A DNA stretch of 8,813 bases from Spirochaetaceae bacterium (GTDB lineage Bacteria; Spirochaetota; Spirochaetia; Treponematales; Breznakiellaceae): the NCBI GenBank assembly GCA_031267955.1, contig JAIRYB010000088.1, positions 1-8,813 on the forward strand. Direction: 5' to 3'. The notes under the pieces are model-generated. The model searched no databases. It saw only the letters and a list, made by a program, of their open reading frames with translations, and was not told where the DNA came from. Both the position numbers and the translations under genes were made by a program. Below, one piece after another: positions 5,892 to 8,813 of this stretch (positions within the stretch are counted from its first letter, which is position 1; every line of letters starts with the position of its first letter).

Positions 5892-7082
5892 TTAATACTG
5901 GGGCAGCGCTGTGTCCACTTCCCGCGCCCAGGCGTTAATGCCGTCCTTCAGGTTGAGAAGCCTGCCCCGGTAGCCCGCCTCCCTCAGCGCGCGGATGGCG
6001 AAGACGCTCCTCTGCCCTATTTTGCAGATGAATACCGCGTCAATACCGGGATCGAACTCGTCCTTCCGGCGCGCCATCTGCCCCAGGGGTATGGCCCTGG
6101 ACTGGGGGAAGCGGGCAATGGCCCGTTCGTGGGGTTCCCGGATATCGATGATCTGGAGGGGTTCCCCCCTGTCCAGCCTTTCCTTAAGCTCCCGCGCGGT
6201 GATAGTTTCCACAGGTTCCCCGGCGGCCTCTTTTTTTAGCCCGCAGAACTGCTCGTAGTCGATAAGCCCGCGGATGGAAGGCTTTTCGCCGCAGACAGGG
6301 CAGCGGGGGTCTTTTTCCAGTCTGAGTTCCCGGAATTTCAGCTTCCACGCGTCGAAAAGGAGAAGCCTCCCCACAAGGCTGTCCGGGACCGCCCCGCCGC
6401 CCTCCCCGCCCACGATAAGTTTTATCACCTCGTTGGCCTGGATGGTGCCGACAATGCCCGGCAGTACGCCGACCACCCCGCCTTCGGCGCAGGAAGGCAC
6501 AAGGCCGGGCGGCGGCGGTTCCGGGTAGAGGCAGCGGTAGCATGGCCCCTCTTTGGCGTAAAAAACCGACGCCTGCCCCTCGAACTGGAATATAGAGCCG
6601 TAAACATTGGGGATCCCCAAAAGCACGCAGGCGTCGTTTATAAGATAGCGGGCCGGGTAATTGTCGGTGCCGTCCGCCACCACGTCGTAATTTTTAAGTA
6701 TGTCCAGGGCATTGGCGCTTGAAAGGGCCGTATTGTGGGTAATAACATTGATATGGGGGTTGATGCCCTTTATCCGGTCTTTGGCGGACGCCACCTTGGG
6801 CCGTCCTATATCCCTGGTCCCGTGGATCACCTGGCGCTGCAAATTGCTTTCCTCCACAAAATCGAAGTCCGCAATCCCCAGCGTCCCCACCCCGGCCGCG
6901 GCGAGGTAGAGCGCGAGAGGCGCGCCAAGGCCGCCGGTCCCGACGACAAGTACCCGCGCGGCCTTGAGCCGGCGCTGCCCGTCTATGCCGAGCTCCGGCA
7001 AAAGCAGATGCCGGCTGTAGCGGGCTATCTCCCCGTTGCTAAGTTCGGGAAGCTCCCGGCCGGCGATAATACTTTCCCTCAC
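5892..7082 (-). CDS. moeZ: MoeZ-like sulfur-carrier adenylyltransferase with rhodanese domain
   Basis: This 396-residue protein is an E1-like enzyme that activates the C-terminal glycine of a sulfur carrier as acyl-AMP, then passes sulfur to it through a rhodanese domain. The adenylation domain (about 15-270) shows GTGGLG (48-53), Asp74, Arg83, Lys96 and DGTDN (137-141). It has two zinc pairs, Cys181/Cys184 and Cys261/Cys264, and the conserved Cys198 (PSCAEGG). The rhodanese domain (about 290-390) has DIREPHE and the active loop Cys353-KIGQRS, with an intact persulfide cysteine. The architecture and length match MOCS3/MoeZ rather than rhodanese-free MoeB or ThiF. The start is GTG at 7082, two bases past the carrier's stop; GGGGA about seven bases upstream serves it. 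The encapsulated desulfurase downstream is the natural sulfur donor. The symbol is by analogy with mycobacterial MoeZ. Confidence 0.93.
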   Translation of the reverse strand: MRESIIAGRELPELSNGEIARYSRHLLLPELGIDGQRRLKAARVLVVGTGGLGAPLALYLAAAGVGTLGIADFDFVEESNLQRQVIHGTRDIGRPKVASAKDRIKGINPHINVITHNTALSSANALDILKNYDVVADGTDNYPARYLINDACVLLGIPNVYGSIFQFEGQASVFYAKEGPCYRCLYPEPPPPGLVPSCAEGGVVGVLPGIVGTIQANEVIKLIVGGEGGGAVPDSLVGRLLLFDAWKLKFRELRLEKDPRCPVCGEKPSIRGLIDYEQFCGLKKEAAGEPVETITARELKERLDRGEPLQIIDIREPHERAIARFPQSRAIPLGQMARRKDEFDPGIDAVFICKIGQRSVFAIRALREAGYRGRLLNLKDGINAWAREVDTALPQY

Positions 7083-7084
7083 TT

Positions 7085-7381
7085 TTATTCCCCGTTCCCG
7101 CCCGCAATGGCCGGTACCAGCATGATCGTGTCGCCGTCCGCGACTTTCGTATCAAGCCCGCCAATGTTTTTGATATTGGTATCACCCAGAAAAACATTGA
7201 CGAAGGAACGTAATTCAGATGTCCCCGAATCCTCTGTCTGGTAAAGATGCTGCTTGATATCCGGATAGGCCTCCGCAAAGGCCCGGATCGCCTCCCCCAC
7301 CGTCGCGCCTTCGGCCTGGACTTCGGATTTCCGATCCGTAAAAGCCCGCAGCGCCGTGGGGATGAGTATTGTTACCGCCAT
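7085..7381 (-). CDS. cysO: MoaD/CysO-like sulfur carrier protein with a GG-NGE tail
   Basis: This 98-residue ubiquitin-like protein is expected to carry sulfur as a C-terminal thiocarboxylate. It follows the CysO-type pattern: an opening strand 'VTILIPTALRAFTD', then 'GATVGEAIRAFAEAYPDIKQHL', 'LRSFVNVFLGDTNIKNIGGLDTKVADGDTIMLVPAIAGG'. Unlike standard carriers it does not end at Gly-Gly; three residues (Asn-Gly-Glu) follow before TAA. In Pseudomonas QbsE-type carriers a similar short tail is cut off by a JAMM protease, and a JAMM gene sits upstream here. The start is well defined by AAGGAGG four bases before ATG 7381. The MoeZ-like gene follows after two bases, so the two are certainly co-transcribed and probably co-translated. 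The neighbouring cysteine synthase and protease favour a CysO role over molybdopterin or thiamin synthesis, since none of those genes is present. Confidence 0.9.
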   Translation of the reverse strand: MAVTILIPTALRAFTDRKSEVQAEGATVGEAIRAFAEAYPDIKQHLYQTEDSGTSELRSFVNVFLGDTNIKNIGGLDTKVADGDTIMLVPAIAGGNGE

Positions 7382-7653
7382 AATTCCTCCTTATCTATAA
7401 TTTAAGGGGGGCCTGTTACCGGAAGGGCGGCCGCAAACCGCCGCAGGCCCTGTCCGGGGTCCCGCAACATTTATTTCCAGTAGCCACATTAACCGGGACC
7501 TACGCCGTACTACATTTGCTCTGTAAACGCGCTCAACATTTCGCGCGCATTACTGCGGCGCCCCCTACGGTCCAGCCCTGTCCGGCCCCCCTACGCTCCA
7601 GCCTTGCTCCGCAAGTCTTACGCTACCCCCCGCACAGCCAGATTAGCCGCTTA
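7382..7653. other. 272-nt intergenic gap within the sulfur cluster
   Basis: No coding frame stands out. The right half holds a direct repeat of CCCCCTACGSTCCAGCCYTG at 7561-7580 and 7587-7606 (two differences) and a CTTGC-TCC-GCAAG hairpin (7603-7615). A second fold is possible at 7409-7450, with GGGCCTG (7409-7415) opposite CAGGCCC (7444-7450) and GGCGG/CCGCC inside. On the minus strand an AT-rich box (TATAGA at 7399-7394) and AAGGAGG lead into the carrier gene. A promoter for the carrier-MoeZ-shell-cargo unit is plausible here, but no convincing -35 is visible. Alternatively, the region is a dispersed repeat inserted in a single operon. Confidence 0.45.
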
Positions 7654-8079
7654 TTACGCGCCGGTAATATCCTCCTGCAAAAAAGCCGACCGGTCCGCGG
7701 CCAGTTCCCAACTGGTAAGCTCCCCGGCTTTGCCCTGCCCCACCGCCACAATGATGTAGGAGTAGAACGGCAGGGCGTGTTCCCGGTCGTAGTCCGAGGG
7801 CCGCGCCGGATGGTCCGGGTGGGAATGGTAGAAACCCAGAACGTCCCGCCCCTGTTCCCGCGCCTCCTTTTCCGCCCGCATAAGATCCTCCGGCTCAATC
7901 CTGAAACGGTGGTGGCGCTCCCCGGCCTCCCGCGCGTTCACAATGGGCACGATGCCTTCCGCGGTTTTTCGCCCGCCGCCGGAAAGCCGGCCCAGGAGTA
8001 TGCCGCAGCATTCATCGGGGTAGGCCGCCTCCCCCTCTTTTTTTATAGCCGCCGCAAGTCCGGCGGGCAGCGCGATCAC
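7654..8079 (-). CDS. mec: JAMM/MPN+ zinc metalloprotease (Mec-like)
   Basis: This 141-residue protein is a small stand-alone JAMM peptidase. The zinc site is complete: Glu23 (PDECCGILLG), His85-Ser-His87, and the HxHx7SxxD pattern finished by Ser95 and Asp98 (HSHPDHPARPSDYD). Length and motifs match bacterial Mec/QbsD proteins, which cut after the terminal Gly-Gly of ubiquitin-like sulfur carriers. In M. tuberculosis, Mec releases cysteine from the CysO-cysteine adduct; in Pseudomonas, QbsD removes a C-terminal tail from its carrier. Either job, or both, would fit here. The start is a GTG at 8079 that shares GTGA with the stop of the cysteine synthase gene, a sign of translational coupling. 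Two stop codons in a row (TAATAA) end the gene, followed by the 272-nt gap before the carrier gene. Confidence 0.92.
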   Translation of the reverse strand: MIALPAGLAAAIKKEGEAAYPDECCGILLGRLSGGGRKTAEGIVPIVNAREAGERHHRFRIEPEDLMRAEKEAREQGRDVLGFYHSHPDHPARPSDYDREHALPFYSYIIVAVGQGKAGELTSWELAADRSAFLQEDITGA

Positions 8080-8813
8080 GGCTTTTCCCAGAAAAAATCG
8101 GAGGTATAGCGGGAACCGCTGTCGCAGAGCAGGGTAACGATGACGCTGCCCCGGGGAAGGGTCCGGGCGAGCTTGAAGGCGGCCAGCACGTTTGCCCCGG
8201 AACTTATCCCCGCAAAGACGCCCTCTTCCCCGGCAAGCCTGCGGGTCATGGCATAAGCCCCGTCGGTATCCACCTCCATGAACTGGTCGGGCCAGGTTTC
8301 ATCGTAAAACCCCGGCTTGATGGTGCTCCCCATGTGCTTGGTCCCCTCAATGCCGTGAAAGGGCGAATCCGGCTGCACCGCGACAGCCCTGATATCCGGG
8401 TTATAGTCTTTAAGCCGGCGGGATATGCCCATAAACGAGCCGGAAGTTCCCATCCCGCAGATAAAATGGGTTATGCGGCCGCCGCTCTGTTTCCATATTT
8501 CCGGGCCGGTGGTTTCGTAATGGGAGCGCCAGTTTGCGTCGTTGCGGTACTGGTCGGGGTAAAAGTACTTGCCCGGTTCCGCTGCGGCCGCGTCCCGGGC
8601 GGCAAGAAAAGCGCCGTCCGAACCTTCCAGGGGGCTGGTTTCCACGATTGCCGCCCCGTAGCTTTTCATGATGCACTTGCGTTCGGCGCTCGCGTTGGCG
8701 GGCAGGTACAGGGTCACCGGGAATCCCAGAGCCGCCCCGATCATGGCGTAGGCGATGCCCGTATTGCCGCTCGTGGCGTCAAGGATGGTCCTGCCGGCCC
8801 TAAGAGCGCCGGA
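8076..8813 (-). CDS. cysM: Cysteine synthase, CysM/CysK fold (N-terminus cut by window edge)
   Basis: The frame is open to the right edge, so the first part of the protein, including the PLP lysine, is outside the window; 245 residues are visible. A Met at 8744 is not the start, because the frame upstream encodes 'TILDATSGNTGIAYAMIG', the phosphate/substrate loop of cysteine synthases. Further motifs are 'GMGTSGSFMGISRRLK' (glycine-rich PLP phosphate loop), 'DSPFHGIEGTKHM', 'EEGVFAGISSGANVLAA' and 'LLCDSGSRYTSDFF', whose serine faces the PLP ring nitrogen. The fold joins sulfide or a carrier thiocarboxylate to an activated serine. Next to a CysO-like carrier and a Mec protease, the carrier-dependent CysM role is favoured. 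A lysine in GTKHM falls by eye near the arginine linked to O-phosphoserine use in M. tuberculosis CysM, so the serine donor is uncertain. The stop overlaps the protease start by four bases. Confidence 0.93.
   Translation of the reverse strand, partial: SGALRAGRTILDATSGNTGIAYAMIGAALGFPVTLYLPANASAERKCIMKSYGAAIVETSPLEGSDGAFLAARDAAAAEPGKYFYPDQYRNDANWRSHYETTGPEIWKQSGGRITHFICGMGTSGSFMGISRRLKDYNPDIRAVAVQPDSPFHGIEGTKHMGSTIKPGFYDETWPDQFMEVDTDGAYAMTRRLAGEEGVFAGISSGANVLAAFKLARTLPRGSVIVTLLCDSGSRYTSDFFWEKP

Noticed and set aside
7085..7381. Carrier as part of molybdopterin or thiamin synthesis
   Set aside because: No moaE, moaA, moaC or thi genes are nearby, while cysteine synthase and JAMM protease genes are, and the sequence follows the CysO pattern.
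7516..8109. Open frame of 197 codons on the plus strand across the gap and the JAMM gene
   Set aside because: It runs antisense to a gene with a complete zinc motif, is rich in Pro/Arg, and has no domain or good ribosome site.
8076..8744. Cysteine synthase starting at the Met codon at 8744
   Set aside because: The frame is open upstream to the edge and encodes the conserved TSGNTG loop, so the true start lies outside the window.
1..8813. CRISPR array, tRNA, rRNA or insertion sequence
   Set aside because: I found no regularly spaced repeat array, no cloverleaf with a T-arm, no rRNA-like stretch and no transposase frame.

Overview
The window looks like chromosome from a GC-rich spirochete, most likely a Treponema-type bacterium. 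The evidence is a lipoprotein signal with a loose spirochete-style lipobox (LAISC), a GC-rich coding style, and AT-rich control regions. The genus is an inference from style; no marker gene is present.

Left part (about 1-1180). A partial unknown gene runs off the left edge. Next to it is a small unknown gene on the minus strand, divergent from a plus-strand XRE-type DNA-binding regulator. An intergenic stretch of about 230 bases follows, full of inverted repeats and a near-duplicated 20-mer.

Middle part (about 1178-3264, plus strand). It encodes a META/HslJ-like lipoprotein, a nitroreductase-fold protein with an export signal, a strong terminator-like hairpin, and a PHP-domain metallophosphoesterase. 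Two genes here (the regulator and the lipoprotein) share a TATNNT-6 nt-ATG arrangement that suggests leaderless transcripts.

Right part (3277 to the right edge, all minus strand). This is the main interest. Reading in the direction of transcription, the genes are a cysteine synthase of the CysM/CysK fold (cut by the window edge), a JAMM/Mec-type metalloprotease, a MoaD/CysO-like sulfur carrier, a MoeZ-like E1 with a rhodanese domain, a Family 2A (SrpI-type) encapsulin shell protein, and a SufS-type cysteine desulfurase with an Ala/Pro-rich N-terminal extension of about 150 residues typical of encapsulin cargo. Spacing is tight (GTGA overlap, 2 nt, 28 nt, 14 nt overlap) except for one 272-nt gap between the protease and the carrier.

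Together these genes contain every part needed to capture sulfur from cysteine inside a protein nanocompartment, activate a carrier protein, load it with sulfur, build cysteine on the carrier and release it by proteolysis. The individual families are known. The fusion of a sulfur-storing encapsulin pair with a complete CysO-Mec-CysM route in one locus is the notable feature. Two details deserve attention: the carrier ends in Gly-Gly plus three extra residues (NGE), which would need trimming, and a perfect 16-bp inverted repeat sits inside the desulfurase gene exactly where the cargo extension meets the enzyme domain.
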